Of a DNA stretch of 64,000 nt, positions 8,867-18,168 are shown piece by piece. Positions within the stretch are counted from its first letter, which is position 1; every line of letters starts with the position of its first letter. Origin of the DNA: Luteimonas sp. ANT-B3E (GTDB lineage: Bacteria > Pseudomonadota > Gammaproteobacteria > Xanthomonadales > Xanthomonadaceae). A program made the translations under genes and the position numbers. Where the stretch lies: NCBI GenBank assembly GCA_001683895.1, contig LXQJ01000012.1:40297-104296 (forward strand), in the 5' to 3' direction. The notes under the pieces were generated by a model that did no database searches, was not told where the DNA came from, and worked only from the letters and a program-made list of their open reading frames with translations.

Positions 8867-9477
8867 TGCCGCGCCGCTCCGCTGCGGGTAGCGCCTTCCT
8901 CGCCCTGCTGCGGCTGGCCGTGGCCTGCGCGCTGTGGCTGGGGGGGGTGGCAGCGTGGATCGTGCACGTTGGTGGCCGCGACGAAGCGGTCGGCGTGCGC
9001 GCCGATGCGATCGTGGTGCTGGGCGCGGCAGCCTACGACGCGCGCCCGTCGCCGGTGTTCACCGAGCGCATCCGCCACGGGCTGGCCCTCTACCGCGACG
9101 GGCATGCGCCGCGGCTGATCTTCACCGGCGGCTACGGCTTCGGCGCGCGCTTCTCGGAGTCGCAGGTGGCGCGTCGCTACGCGCTGCGCGAGGGTGTGCC
9201 CGCGGACGCGATCCTGATCGAGACGCTGTCGCGCACCACGCAGGAGAACCTGGTGCAGGCGCGCGCGCTGATGCTGGAGCACGACCTGCGCCGCGTCATC
9301 GTTGTCAGCGACCCGCTGCACATGGCGCGTGCACTGCGGCTGAGCCGCGCGCTGGGCATCGACGCGGTGGGCTCGCCGACACCCAGCACGCGTTTCCGCA
9401 CGGCGCGCACGCAGTGGACATTCCTGGCACGCGAGGTCTACTTCTTCCACCGCGACCTGGTGATCCCGCCACGATGA
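8866..9477 (+). CDS. YdcF/SanA-family DUF218 membrane protein
   Basis: A 203-residue protein with one N-terminal membrane segment (LLRLAVACALWLGGVAAWIV), then a DUF218 domain: DAIVVLGAAAYDARPSPVF, TGGYGFGARFSESQVARRYA, LIETLSRTTQENLVQARALM and VIVVSDPLHMARALRLSRALG. Family members (YdcF, SanA, ElyC) sit in the inner membrane and are linked to envelope or peptidoglycan-precursor metabolism; the reaction is not settled. The start codon overlaps the previous stop by one base (TGATG), so it is co-translated with the PLP enzyme although no functional link is obvious. Confidence 0.85.
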   Translation: MPRRSAAGSAFLALLRLAVACALWLGGVAAWIVHVGGRDEAVGVRADAIVVLGAAAYDARPSPVFTERIRHGLALYRDGHAPRLIFTGGYGFGARFSESQVARRYALREGVPADAILIETLSRTTQENLVQARALMLEHDLRRVIVVSDPLHMARALRLSRALGIDAVGSPTPSTRFRTARTQWTFLAREVYFFHRDLVIPPR

Positions 9478-9482
9478 CGACT

Positions 9483-9498
9483 GCCGCCGCGCGGCGGC
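9483..9498. terminator. Perfect GC palindrome between convergent genes
   Basis: The 16-bp palindrome GCCGCCGCGCGGCGGC lies in the 30-nt gap between two convergent stop codons. It may form a hairpin that stops transcription from both sides, but there is no T-tract. Confidence 0.35.
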
Positions 9499-9507
9499 GT
9501 GCGCGCC

Positions 9508-10119
9508 TCAGCGCCGCCCGTCGGCGACCAGCGTCAGGCCTTCCTGCAGCAGCCAGCGAGTGGCCGCTGCGCGTTCCCGCACCGGCGCGCCGTTGAGCAC
9601 GCCCACAATCCAGCGGAAAGACCGGCAGCGCGCGTCGCGACTGGCGGCGTCGGTGCCGGTGGCGGTCATGCCGGCCATGAAGCCGTCGTGCAGCATCGCG
9701 GCCTTGACCGCGGACGACTTCAGCACCTGCTGCGCCATCGCCGGGTCGTAGGGCTGCGGCTGGCCCTGAAGCCCGGTCACCGCGATCTGCGTGAACGCGG
9801 CCGCGAAGCGCTCGCGGCTGCCGTCGCCCAGCCGGTTGGCGGCGCGCTGGAATGCGCCGACGCTGCGGTCGGCGTCGGGATCGAACAGCGCGCACAGCAC
9901 CGCGGATTCCTCCGGCACGCGCGAGCTCGCGTGCACCGCCTGGAACAGCTGGTCTAGCGCGCTGTCGGGCGCGCGCACCAGCACGTCGCCGCCGACCGCC
10001 ATCACCAGTGCGGGATCCAGCTGCGACAGGTCGATCTCGTAGCGCTGGGCGGACGCGTCGACAACCGCGGCGGTGGCAAGCAGCACGACGAGGCTGGCGC
10101 GATGCAGGATCGGGATCAT
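9508..10119 (-). CDS. Exported protein of unknown function
   Basis: A 203-residue protein starting at MIPILHRASLVVLLATAAVVDASAQ, a signal peptide with a probable cleavage after ASA. The mature part is largely helical and contains IDLSQLDPALVMAVGGDVLV, a Phe/Asp-rich middle and two cysteines (AVLCALFD, DARCRSFRW) that could form a disulfide. No family is recognised. It lies 76 nt downstream of bioC on the same strand and may be at the end of the biotin transcript, but nothing in the protein ties it to biotin. The 33-residue N-terminal extension in the ORF track overlaps bioC and was rejected. Confidence 0.65.
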   Translation of the reverse strand: MIPILHRASLVVLLATAAVVDASAQRYEIDLSQLDPALVMAVGGDVLVRAPDSALDQLFQAVHASSRVPEESAVLCALFDPDADRSVGAFQRAANRLGDGSRERFAAAFTQIAVTGLQGQPQPYDPAMAQQVLKSSAVKAAMLHDGFMAGMTATGTDAASRDARCRSFRWIVGVLNGAPVRERAAATRWLLQEGLTLVADGRR

Positions 10120-10195
10120 CTTGGGCGGTCCGGGCGGCGGGGCGCTCGAGTCTAGGGCGGCGGCGCTGAACCGACGTCGCGCATCATGCGATCGG

Positions 10196-11110
10196 TCACC
10201 CTTCGCGCTGGCGTCCACGAACGCGGATACCTGCTGCCGGGAACCGCGCCACCTCGGCGTCGCCTTCGCGCATCGGCGCGCCGTGGTCCGGGGCCCAGGC
10301 CAGTGCGGTGATCGTCTCCCACGTCGCCGGCAGCAGCCCGTCCGCGCCGCGCAATGGCTCGTAGGCGGCGCGCGCGGCGTCGAAGCGGCTGCAGCCGGTC
10401 AGCGCCCGCCGGCGCGACGCCAGCGCGTTGGTGGCGCCGATCTCCCGCAGCCCGCGCATCAGCGACGCCAGATCCGCATGGCGCTCCTCGCGCAGCGTTC
10501 GGTCGACCACCGGATCGCGGAACCCAGCCTGCATCAGCGCATCGCCGACCGCGGCGATCGACGCGAACGGGCTGACGTGGCCGGCGCTGTCGGCCGCCGC
10601 GAACGCCGCGCGCAGCTCGTGCAGCGTGTCGCCGCCGAAGGTCGAGAACAGCAGCAGGCCGCCGGGCCGCAGTACGCGGCGGAAGCCCGCCAGCGCCGCC
10701 GGCAGGTCGGCGACCCACTGCAGGCACAGGTTGCAGAACAGCACGTCCAGGCTGTCTTCGGCCAGCGGCAGCGCGCGCGCGTCGGCGTTGACGCGGGCGA
10801 TCGCCGGCCGTAGCGGATGCCAGCGCGGGCGCAGCGACGGCTGCCGCAGCATCGGCAGCGCCAGGTCCATCGCCAGCAGCTGCGCACGCGGCCAGCGCGC
10901 GCGCATCGCGACGGTGGCGGAGCCCGGACCGCAACCGAGGTCGAGCACGCGACGCGGCGACCAGTCGTCGCCATGGCGCAGCGCCAGGTAGTCCAGCGAC
11001 TCCAGCAGCTCGGACTCGACCTCGCGCTGCAGCGGCGACGCGGCGGCATAGCGGTCCGACGCGCGCGAAAACGCGCGCCGCACCTGCCGACTATCGAAGA
11101 CCTCGTTCAC
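10196..11110 (-). CDS. bioC: Malonyl-[acyl-carrier protein] O-methyltransferase BioC
   Basis: BioC methylates the free carboxyl of malonyl-ACP so that it can enter fatty-acid synthesis as the pimeloyl primer for biotin. The 304-residue protein has the class I SAM-methyltransferase motif VLDLGCGPGSAT near residue 55, the acidic strand LLAMDLALPML, and DVLFCNLCLQWVADLPAAL, typical of BioC. The start is GTG at 11110, overlapping the bioH stop as GTGA. Its product is the substrate that, after chain elongation, is released by BioH, the gene directly upstream. Confidence 0.93.
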   Translation of the reverse strand: MNEVFDSRQVRRAFSRASDRYAAASPLQREVESELLESLDYLALRHGDDWSPRRVLDLGCGPGSATVAMRARWPRAQLLAMDLALPMLRQPSLRPRWHPLRPAIARVNADARALPLAEDSLDVLFCNLCLQWVADLPAALAGFRRVLRPGGLLLFSTFGGDTLHELRAAFAAADSAGHVSPFASIAAVGDALMQAGFRDPVVDRTLREERHADLASLMRGLREIGATNALASRRRALTGCSRFDAARAAYEPLRGADGLLPATWETITALAWAPDHGAPMREGDAEVARFPAAGIRVRGRQREG

Positions 11111-11928
11111 CGCGCGGGTCCCGTGGCGAGGTCCGCGGCGGCGGCGGTGTCAGCGAGGAAGGCGCGCAGCAGCGACGCGATCGCGTCGGCGTGGGTCAGG
11201 AACGGCGCGTGCCCGGCGTGCGCCAGCACCTCGCAGCGTGATCCGGGCGCGAGCGCCGACGCCTCGCGCAGCGCCCGCGGGTCGACCAGCCGGTCGCGAC
11301 GGCCGCCGATCCACAGCGACGGCACCGCCAGCGTCGGCAGGCACGCGCGCAGGTCGGTGGTCTGCAGCAGGTCGAGGCCGTCGGCGAGCACGTGGGCGGC
11401 GGGTTCTCCGCGCGCGAACAGCTGCGCGCGCAGCGCACGCAGCTCGCCGCGCGCGTCGTTGGACCCGAACGCCTCCAGCGCGAGGAACCGCTCCAGCGTG
11501 CCGCGGTAGTCGCAGCGCAGGCCGTCGGCGAAGTCGCGGAAGATCTCCGCCGACATGCCCCAGCGCCAGGGGTCGGACGCATCGGGCGCGCTTTTTACAA
11601 ACCGGGGGCTGGCACACAGCATCATCAGCGCCGGCACCGCGTCGGGACGCGTCGTCGCCGCGCGCAGCGCCACCAGCCCGCCCAGCGACCAGCCGCACCA
11701 CGGCGCCACGGGTACCTGCGCGGCGATCGCGTTGACACAGGCATCCAGCGCCAGCGGCAACGCGGCATCGCGGCTGCCGCCGTGGCCGGGCAGGTCGACC
11801 AGGTGTACGCGATGGTGCTCGCGCAGCCGCTCGACCAGCGGCGCGAACACGCCGCCGTGCATTGCCCAGCCGTGCAGCAGCACCAGCGGCGGCCCATCGC
11901 CCACAACCTCGACATGCAGCGCGCTCAT
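11107..11928 (-). CDS. bioH: Pimeloyl-ACP methyl ester carboxylesterase BioH
   Basis: BioH hydrolyses the methyl ester of pimeloyl-ACP, ending the elongation phase of biotin synthesis. The 273-residue alpha/beta hydrolase starts at MSALHVEVVGDGPPLVLLHGW. The catalytic triad is visible as the nucleophile in GWSLGG, the Asp in GGRRDRLVDP and the His in HAGHAPFL. The ORF track fuses it with an upstream shadow frame opposite bioF (672 residues), which is not real. It overlaps bioC by 4 nt and lies 86 nt downstream of bioF; that gap holds a short GC hairpin (CGCGAA-AGTG-TTCGCG). Confidence 0.93.
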   Translation of the reverse strand: MSALHVEVVGDGPPLVLLHGWAMHGGVFAPLVERLREHHRVHLVDLPGHGGSRDAALPLALDACVNAIAAQVPVAPWCGWSLGGLVALRAATTRPDAVPALMMLCASPRFVKSAPDASDPWRWGMSAEIFRDFADGLRCDYRGTLERFLALEAFGSNDARGELRALRAQLFARGEPAAHVLADGLDLLQTTDLRACLPTLAVPSLWIGGRRDRLVDPRALREASALAPGSRCEVLAHAGHAPFLTHADAIASLLRAFLADTAAAADLATGPAR

Positions 11929-12014
11929 GCGCAGGTATCTGTACAGAGCGCGTCGCGAAAGTGTTCGCGCGCACGGGGCGCGACGCCGGCGGCGGCGGCA
12001 GGCGCGCCCACCGC

Positions 12015-13262
12015 TCAGGCGCCGTCGGCGGCGCCGCCCGGCGCCTCCACGCTGGCCGGGAACCGCTCCTGCGCGCGCGCAAGCGCCTCCACCAGCGCGT
12101 CGACCTGCGCGTGGTCGTGCCCGGCGGTCAGCGTGATCCGCAGCCGCGCGCGGCCCTCGGCCACGGTCGGGGGGCGGATCGCGACCACCCAGCAGCCCGC
12201 CTGCCGCAGCGAGGCCGCCATCGCCAGCGCGCGCGCGTTGTCGCCGCACAGCAATGGCTGGATCGGCGTGTCCGACGGCATCAGCGGCAGGCCGAGCTTC
12301 GCCGCGCGCACCTTGAAGTGCCCGACAACGGCGTTGAGCTTGTCGCGGCGCCAGTGCTCGCGCCGCGCGAGCCGCACCGCGGCCAGCGACGCCGCCGCCT
12401 GCGCGGGCGGCAGCGCGGTGGTGTAGATGTACGGGCGCGCGGTCTGCAGCAGGTGCTCCACCAGGGCGTCGTCGCCTGCGACCACCGCGCCGTGGCCGCC
12501 GAGCGCCTTGCCCAGCGTCGCCAGTTGCAGCGGCACGTCGGTCGACGTCAGGCGCGCGGCGGCGACACTGCCGCGGCCCTCCGGGCCGAGCACGCCAACC
12601 CCGTGCGCATCGTCGACGTACAGCAGCGCACGCTGAAGCCGCGCGGCGATCGCAAGCTCGCGCAGCGGCGCGACGTCGCCGTCCATGCTGAAGACGCCGT
12701 CGCTGGCGAGCATTGCCGCGCCGGCCGGCACGCTGCGCAGCTGGCGCATCGCGCCCTCGGCATCGGCGTGCGGATAGCGGCGCAGGCGGCAGCCCGCCAG
12801 GCGCGCGGCGTCGATCAGGCTGGCGTGGTTGAGCCGGTCCTGCACGCACAGGTCCTCGTCGCCCAGCAGCGCCTGCATCACCGCCAGGTTGGCGAGGTAG
12901 CCGCCGCCGAACAGCAGCGCGCGTGGCGCCTGCAGCCAGTCGGCGAGCTCGCGCTCGAGCGCCTCGTGCGCGGCATGGTGGCCGGAGACCAGGTGCGACG
13001 CGATGCCGCCGGCACCGTCGCGCAGGGCGGCGTCCTGCAGCGCATCCACCACCTGGAACTGCTGCGACAGCCCGAGGTAGTCGTTGCTGCTCCAGTTGAC
13101 CAGCCACGCGCCGTCGACCTCGCAACGTGACCCGTCGCGCCGGGTGACCGCATGGCGCACGCGCTCGGTGTCCGAGGCCTGGCGCCGGGCCGCGGCGTCG
13201 GCGACGCGCTGGCGCAGGTCGAGCCGTGGCGGCGGGCCGGACGCGGCGCCTGGCTCAGGCAC
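12015..13262 (-). CDS. bioF: 8-amino-7-oxononanoate synthase BioF
   Basis: BioF is the PLP enzyme that condenses pimeloyl-ACP (or -CoA) with L-alanine to form 8-amino-7-oxononanoate. The 415-residue product has the family blocks [43 protein letters not shown] and the PLP-lysine motif [10 protein letters not shown]. No ATG fits. A GTG at 13262 (VPEPGAASG) gives the expected N-terminus and overlaps the stop of the upstream membrane-protein gene by 8 nt. The ORF-track extension to 13571 is the out-of-frame antisense-like reading of that upstream gene. Confidence 0.93.
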   Translation of the reverse strand: MPEPGAASGPPPRLDLRQRVADAAARRQASDTERVRHAVTRRDGSRCEVDGAWLVNWSSNDYLGLSQQFQVVDALQDAALRDGAGGIASHLVSGHHAAHEALERELADWLQAPRALLFGGGYLANLAVMQALLGDEDLCVQDRLNHASLIDAARLAGCRLRRYPHADAEGAMRQLRSVPAGAAMLASDGVFSMDGDVAPLRELAIAARLQRALLYVDDAHGVGVLGPEGRGSVAAARLTSTDVPLQLATLGKALGGHGAVVAGDDALVEHLLQTARPYIYTTALPPAQAAASLAAVRLARREHWRRDKLNAVVGHFKVRAAKLGLPLMPSDTPIQPLLCGDNARALAMAASLRQAGCWVVAIRPPTVAEGRARLRITLTAGHDHAQVDALVEALARAQERFPASVEAPGGAADGA

Positions 13263-13620
13263 CCTGGCGGATCCAGACCGCGAGCGCGCCCAGCGCGATC
13301 GCCGGCAGCAGCGCCAGCGAGCCCAGCGCGACGCCCACGCGCGCGGCGGGCGGCAGCCGGCGCACGCGCAGTTGCGCGGCGTCTGTGGCGGCCTTCTGCG
13401 CGTGCAGCAGCACCGCGACGAACAGCAGCGCCGCGTAGCCGAGCCCCGCAGCCAGGTCGGGGCGATGGAACGCAACCACGCCGTAACCGAACACGACGAA
13501 CGTCGCCAGCCGCAGCGCCGCCATCCATGGCGGCGTGCCGTCGCGGCGCGCGGTCGCAAAACCGCCGGCACCGATGAGGGCCAGCAGCGCCAGGTACGCC
13601 CATGTGTACCAGGGCGTCAC
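13255..13620 (-). CDS. Small integral membrane protein inside the biotin cluster
   Basis: A 121-residue protein with about four hydrophobic segments: [53 protein letters not shown] and [20 protein letters not shown]. No enzyme motif or transporter family is recognised. It starts with GTG overlapping the bioB stop (GTGA) and its stop lies inside the first codons of bioF, so it is tightly co-translated between the two. Position suggests a role linked to biotin (transport or membrane docking), but that is inference only. Confidence 0.75.
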   Translation of the reverse strand: MTPWYTWAYLALLALIGAGGFATARRDGTPPWMAALRLATFVVFGYGVVAFHRPDLAAGLGYAALLFVAVLLHAQKAATDAAQLRVRRLPPAARVGVALGSLALLPAIALGALAVWIRQGA

Positions 13621-14684
13621 GCCGCCGCGGTCCTTGCCGGGGCGGCGGTGATGTCGGCGTGCACCGTCGCCGGATGGTCGTGGCCGGCGGCATCGACCGG
13701 GACCGCCATGGGCCGCAGGCCAAGCCGCTCAAACAGCGCACGGTCGCGCGCGGTGTCCGGATTGCCGGTGGTCAGCAGGCGGTCGCCGTGGAAGATCGAG
13801 TTGGCCCCGGCAGCAAAGCACAACGCCTGCAGCTCGTCGGACATCTGCTCGCGGCCGGCCGACAGCCGCACCATCGACGCCGGCATCGTGATGCGCGCCA
13901 CCGCGATGGTGCGCACGAACTCGAACGGATCCAGCTCCACGGTGCCATGGAGCGGCGTGCCCGCCACCTGCACCAGACGGTTGATCGGCACCGAGTCCGG
14001 ATGCGCCGGCAGCGTCGCCAGCAGCTGCAGCAGCCCGGCGCGCTGGCGCCGGGTCTCGCCCATGCCGACGATGCCGCCGCAGCAGGTCTTCATGCCGGTG
14101 TCGCGGACGTGGGCCAGCGTGTCCAGCCGGTCCTGCATGCCGCGGGTGTGGATGATGTCGCCGTAGTACTCGGGGTCGGTGTCGAGGTTGTGGTTGTAGT
14201 AGTCGAGGCCGGCGTCGCGCAGCGCCGCGGCCTGGGGCGCGGTCAGCATGCCGAGGGTGGCGCAGGTCTCCAGCCCCAGCGCCTTGACCTCGCGGATCAT
14301 CGCCGCGACCTTGGGGATATCGCGGTCCTTGGGCGAGCGCCACGCCGCACCCATGCAGAAGCGCGACGCGCCGGCGTCCCTGGCGCGACGCGCGCTGGCC
14401 ACCACGTCGGAGGTGTCCATCAGCTTCTGCGCATCGACGCCGGTGTCGTAGCGCTGCGCCTGCGGGCAATAGGCGCAGTCCTCCGGACAGCCGCCGGTCT
14501 TGACCGACAGCAGGGTGCTGACCTGGACCTCGGCGGGGTCGAAGCGCTCGCGGTGGACGCTGGCGGCGCGGAACAGCAGCTCGGTGAACGGCAGCGCCAA
14601 CAGCGCCTCGACCTCGCTGCGGGTCCAGTCGTGGCGCAGGGGCGCCGCCCCGCTGGCGATGGGGCGGTCACTGACGGCGGGCAT
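13617..14684 (-). CDS. bioB: Biotin synthase BioB
   Basis: BioB is the radical-SAM enzyme that inserts sulfur into dethiobiotin. The 355-residue protein starts at [12 protein letters not shown]; the 75 residues added by the ORF track run across the promoter and into comF and are not real. The [4Fe-4S] motif CPEDCAYC is at residues 66-73; [32 protein letters not shown] and [11 protein letters not shown] are diagnostic. The Arg expected near the [2Fe-2S] cluster is in RLSAGREQM. It is the first gene of the minus-strand cluster and is divergent from comF across 49 bp. Confidence 0.96.
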   Translation of the reverse strand: MPAVSDRPIASGAAPLRHDWTRSEVEALLALPFTELLFRAASVHRERFDPAEVQVSTLLSVKTGGCPEDCAYCPQAQRYDTGVDAQKLMDTSDVVASARRARDAGASRFCMGAAWRSPKDRDIPKVAAMIREVKALGLETCATLGMLTAPQAAALRDAGLDYYNHNLDTDPEYYGDIIHTRGMQDRLDTLAHVRDTGMKTCCGGIVGMGETRRQRAGLLQLLATLPAHPDSVPINRLVQVAGTPLHGTVELDPFEFVRTIAVARITMPASMVRLSAGREQMSDELQALCFAAGANSIFHGDRLLTTGNPDTARDRALFERLGLRPMAVPVDAAGHDHPATVHADITAAPARTAAA

Positions 14685-14733
14685 GTGCGGTTCCTGAGCG
14701 GCGTGGCGGCGCGAGACCGGCAGTCTGGAAACC

Positions 14734-15480
14734 ATGCAGGGCACTGTCAACCGAACCCGGCCGCCCGCGGTTGACGGCTGGCTGCAGCGGGTCGGCCAGG
14801 CGGTCTGTCCGCCGCGCTGCCTGGTCTGCGGCGAGCGCGGTGCCGGGGGCCGCGACCTGTGTGCGGCGTGCACAGCGTCGCTGCCATGGAACCGCATCGC
14901 GTGCGCCACCTGCGCGGTCCCGCTGCCGGCGGCGTGCGCGACGCCTTCAGCGGCCGCGCACTGCGGAGCCTGCCTGCGCCGGCCGCCGCCGCTCCACGCC
15001 GCACACGCCGCCTTCGTCTATGCCTCGCCGTTGGACCAGCTGCTGCCGCGCTTCAAGTTCCACCGCGACCTGGCCGCCGGCCGCCTGCTGTCACAGGCCA
15101 TGGCCACCGCTTTCGCCGCGCTGCCCCGTCCAGTCGCGCTGATGCCGGTGGCGCTGCACCGCGTCCGCCTGCGCAGCCGCGGCTACGACCAGGCGCTGGA
15201 GCTGGCGCGGCTGCTGGCACCGCCGCTGGGCCTGCCGGTCCGCGATGACCTGCTGCGGCGGCTGCGCGACACCGCCCCGCAGTCGACGCTGGACGCCCGC
15301 CACCGGCACCGCAACCTGCACGGTGCCTTCGGTGTGCGCGAAGGCATAGCGGTACCGGCGCACGTCGCGCTGGTCGACGATGTCATGACGACGGGCGCCA
15401 CCCTGCACGCCGCGGCGCGTGCCCTTCGCCGCGCCGGCGTGGAACGGGTGGACGCGTGGGTCTGCGCGCGGGTGTCTTGA
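14734..15480 (+). CDS. comF: ComF family phosphoribosyltransferase-like protein
   Basis: A 248-residue protein of the ComF/GntX family, tied to DNA uptake and metabolism in competent bacteria. The N-terminus carries paired cysteines of a zinc-ribbon type ([22 protein letters not shown]). The C-terminal half has the PRPP-binding loop [21 protein letters not shown] of type I phosphoribosyltransferases and the family block [18 protein letters not shown]. The reaction is unknown. The divergent bioB arrangement comF-bioB is often seen in gammaproteobacteria (general knowledge). Confidence 0.88.
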   Translation: MQGTVNRTRPPAVDGWLQRVGQAVCPPRCLVCGERGAGGRDLCAACTASLPWNRIACATCAVPLPAACATPSAAAHCGACLRRPPPLHAAHAAFVYASPLDQLLPRFKFHRDLAAGRLLSQAMATAFAALPRPVALMPVALHRVRLRSRGYDQALELARLLAPPLGLPVRDDLLRRLRDTAPQSTLDARHRHRNLHGAFGVREGIAVPAHVALVDDVMTTGATLHAAARALRRAGVERVDAWVCARVS

Positions 15481-15482
15481 CG

Positions 15483-16910
15483 CTAGCCCTGCATCTGCTC
15501 CAGCTCCTTGCCCCTGGTTTCGTGCACGTACTTCAGCACGAAGACGACGGAAGCGATCGCCGCGAGCGTATAGAGCCCGTATGCGCCGGCCAGGCCGATG
15601 CTGGCCAGCAGGATCGGGAAGGTCATGGTGATCGCGAAGTTGGAGGTCCACTGCGCGGCGCCGGCGACCGCCAGTCCGGAACCGCGGATCCGGTTCGGGA
15701 ACATTTCGCCGAGCATGACCCACATCACCGGGCCCCACGACATGTTGAAGAACACCACGTAGACATTGGCTGCGACCAGCGCCAGCGTACCCATCGCGTC
15801 CGACAGCGCGAGCCTGCCGCTGGCGTCGACCGATGCACTGGCGAAAGCCAGCGTGACCAGCGCCAGCGACACCGCCATCCCGGCCGAGCCGAACCACAGC
15901 AGCGGCCTGCGGCCGATGCGGTCGATCAGCAGGACGGTGACCAGGCAGGCACCGATGCTCAGGGCCCCGGACAGCACGTTGATGAGCAGCGCGTCACTCT
16001 CGGAGAATCCGACGGCCTGCCACAGCACCGCACCGTAATAGAAGACCACGTTGATGCCGACCAGCTGCTGGAACGTCGCCAGCCCGATGCCTACCCAGAC
16101 GATCGACCGGACACGACCCGTGGTATCGCTGCGCAGATCCGACAGCCGCGGCTGGCGATGGTCACCCAAAGACGCCTGGATCTCGCCCAACTTGATGGCT
16201 GCCGCGCGCGCGCCGTACAGCCTCGTCAGGACACGCATCGCATCGGCGTCGCGACGCCGGAACGCGAGGAAGCGGGGGCTTTCGGGGATGAACAACAGGG
16301 TGACGAGGAACAGCGTTGCCGGCAGGATCTCGACCCAGAACATCCAGCGCCAGGCGGCGAGTCCGCCCCACAGGGCCTGGGTCGACGCACCCGCAAGGTT
16401 GGCCAGCAGGTAATTGCTGAGGAACGCGAGAAACAATCCGCCGATGATGGCGATCTGCTGCACCGTGGCCAGACGCCCCCGATAGCGTGCCGACGCCACT
16501 TCGCTGATGTACGCCGGCGAGATCACGCTGGCAGCGCCCACAGCGAGTCCGCCGATGATGCGGTAGACGATGAACTCCAGCGAGCTGTCGGCGATGCCCG
16601 AACCCCATGCCGACACCAGGAAGCAGACCGCGGCCACGATCAGCACCGAGCGACGCCCGTAGAGGTCGGCGAGGCGGCCGGCGAAGAACGCGCCGAATGC
16701 GCAGCCGAGCAGCATGGACGCGACGTTGAACCCGGTGCCGACCGAATCGGAGTTGAACGCCGCGCGCAGCCCGTCGACGGTGCCGTTGATCACGCCGCTG
16801 TCGAAACCGAACAGGAAGCCGCCGATCGTGGCGACGCAGCTGACGCGCACGATCAGCCGGGTGTTCTCTCCAGCATCGAGCTCGTCATCGGCCAGCGCTT
16901 CATGGCTCAT
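15483..16910 (-). CDS. Sugar-porter family MFS transporter
   Basis: A 475-residue, twelve-helix transporter of the sugar-porter group (XylE/GalP/GLUT type), which couples sugar uptake to protons. The family signatures are GGFLFGFDSGVINGT in helix 1, GRLADLYGRRSVLI between helices 2 and 3, PESPRFLAFRRR before the central loop, QQLVGINVVFYYGAVLWQ in helix 7 and DRIGRRPLLWFG. The start MSHEALADDELDAGENTR is chosen over the track start 8 residues upstream. The sugar cannot be read from sequence. No sugar-catabolic genes lie nearby; it converges on comF with a 2-nt gap. Confidence 0.9.
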   Translation of the reverse strand: MSHEALADDELDAGENTRLIVRVSCVATIGGFLFGFDSGVINGTVDGLRAAFNSDSVGTGFNVASMLLGCAFGAFFAGRLADLYGRRSVLIVAAVCFLVSAWGSGIADSSLEFIVYRIIGGLAVGAASVISPAYISEVASARYRGRLATVQQIAIIGGLFLAFLSNYLLANLAGASTQALWGGLAAWRWMFWVEILPATLFLVTLLFIPESPRFLAFRRRDADAMRVLTRLYGARAAAIKLGEIQASLGDHRQPRLSDLRSDTTGRVRSIVWVGIGLATFQQLVGINVVFYYGAVLWQAVGFSESDALLINVLSGALSIGACLVTVLLIDRIGRRPLLWFGSAGMAVSLALVTLAFASASVDASGRLALSDAMGTLALVAANVYVVFFNMSWGPVMWVMLGEMFPNRIRGSGLAVAGAAQWTSNFAITMTFPILLASIGLAGAYGLYTLAAIASVVFVLKYVHETRGKELEQMQG

Positions 16911-16979
16911 GGTGTGACCGCCTGGTGGTCGCAAAGGGTGGGACGTCTTCAGCGCAGCATGCGCTCGTTGGGGAGGTCC

Positions 16980-17894
16980 TCATACGCCTGCCTGCGCTGC
17001 GCCAGTCAACGCAAAGTGCAGCGCGATGCCCGCGAACACCGCCATGCCGACCCAGTGGTTCTGCCGGAACGCCGCGAAGCACGCGGCGCGGTCGCGGTAG
17101 CGCGCCAGCCGGAACTGCAGCGACACCAGCACCGCCGCGACGACCAGCCCGGCCCAGTACGGCGCGCCCAGCGCGGCCTGGCGGCCGACGAGCGCCAGCG
17201 CGACCAGCGCCAGCGAGAACAGCAGCGCCTGCGCGACCAGGTCGAGGTCGCCGAACAGGATCGCGGTCGACTTCGACCCGGCGCGGATGTCGTCGTCGCG
17301 GTCGACCATCGCATACCAGGTGTCGTAGGCGGTCGCCCAGAAGATGTTGGCGCCGTACAGCAGCCACGCCACCGGCGGCACCGCCCCATGCACCGCGGCG
17401 AACGCCATCGGGATGCCCCAGCCGAAGGCCATGCCGAGGTAGACCTGCGGCAGGTAGGTGTGGCGCTTGAGGTAGGGATAGGTGGCCGCCAGCAGCAGGC
17501 CGACACCGCTCAGCAGCACGGTCAGCCGGTTGGTGGTCAGCACCAGCGCGAACGCCACCAGCATCAGCACCACGAACACCGCCAACGCCTCGCGACCCGA
17601 GACCGCGCCGGTCGCCAGCGGGCGGTCGCGGGTGCGTTCGACCTGGCCGTCCAGCCAGCGGTCGGCGTAGTCGTTGATCACGCAGCCGGCCGAGCGCGTC
17701 AACCAGACGCCGGCCGTGAACACCAGCAGCGTCCACGCCGGCGGCACGCCGCCGGCGGCGATCCACAGCGCCCACCATGTGGGCCACAACAGCAGCAGCC
17801 AGCCCACAGGGCGGTCGCCGCGGACCAGCGTCCAGTACAGCGACAGGCGGTCGCGCCAGACGGCTGGGGGTTCGACATGAGGGTGGCCGGGCAT
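16980..17894 (-). CDS. ubiA: 4-hydroxybenzoate octaprenyltransferase UbiA
   Basis: UbiA joins a polyprenyl chain to 4-hydroxybenzoate in ubiquinone synthesis, in the inner membrane. The 304-residue protein has about eight hydrophobic segments and both Asp-rich motifs: [20 protein letters not shown] and [32 protein letters not shown] is typical of the ubiquinone branch. The length fits. No ubiC is adjacent; the upstream neighbour on the other strand is tRNA-Arg. Confidence 0.93.
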   Translation of the reverse strand: MPGHPHVEPPAVWRDRLSLYWTLVRGDRPVGWLLLLWPTWWALWIAAGGVPPAWTLLVFTAGVWLTRSAGCVINDYADRWLDGQVERTRDRPLATGAVSGREALAVFVVLMLVAFALVLTTNRLTVLLSGVGLLLAATYPYLKRHTYLPQVYLGMAFGWGIPMAFAAVHGAVPPVAWLLYGANIFWATAYDTWYAMVDRDDDIRAGSKSTAILFGDLDLVAQALLFSLALVALALVGRQAALGAPYWAGLVVAAVLVSLQFRLARYRDRAACFAAFRQNHWVGMAVFAGIALHFALTGAAQAGV

Positions 17895-17998
17895 CGCGAC
17901 AGCGTAGCGGCGGTGGCCACGCCGCGGAACGGCCGGCTGACGTGCGTGCCGTCCCGGCTCGCGCGCCGCCGCGCGATCGTGGACAATGCGCGGCCAGC

Positions 17999-18075
17999 GC
18001 GCCCGTAGCTCAGCCGGATAGAGTAGTGGCTTCCGAAGCCATTGGTCGGGGGTTCGAATCCCTCCGGGCGCACCA
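17999..18075 (+). tRNA. tRNA-Arg (anticodon CCG)
   Basis: A 77-nt cloverleaf: acceptor stem GCGCCCG with CGGGCGC, D-arm GCTCAGCCGGATAGAGT, anticodon stem-loop with loop TTCCGAA (anticodon CCG at 18033-18035), T-arm GGGGGTTCGAATCCCTC and an encoded CCA after discriminator A. It decodes CGG arginine codons, common in this GC-rich genome. Confidence 0.97.
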
Positions 18076-18168
18076 TAGTTCCAGGATCGCGCGTGCGGAG
18101 CGACTCGCCGGACGCTGTCCTATACTCCGTCGTCAGCTGTGGCCCGGTGGCCACGCGCAAGGGCCCAC

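Noticed and set aside
11953-11971. Small hairpin between bioF and bioH as an attenuator
   Set aside because: Only 6-bp arms and no T-tract in a GC-rich gap; too weak to call.
11107-13125. 672-residue minus-strand ORF covering bioH and upstream sequence
   Set aside because: Only the last 273 residues are BioH; the upstream part is a shadow frame over bioF with Arg/Ala-rich composition and no family match.
15456-18008. 850-residue plus-strand ORF
   Set aside because: Composition is His/Gln/Arg-rich and it lies opposite the MFS transporter and ubiA genes; a GC shadow frame.
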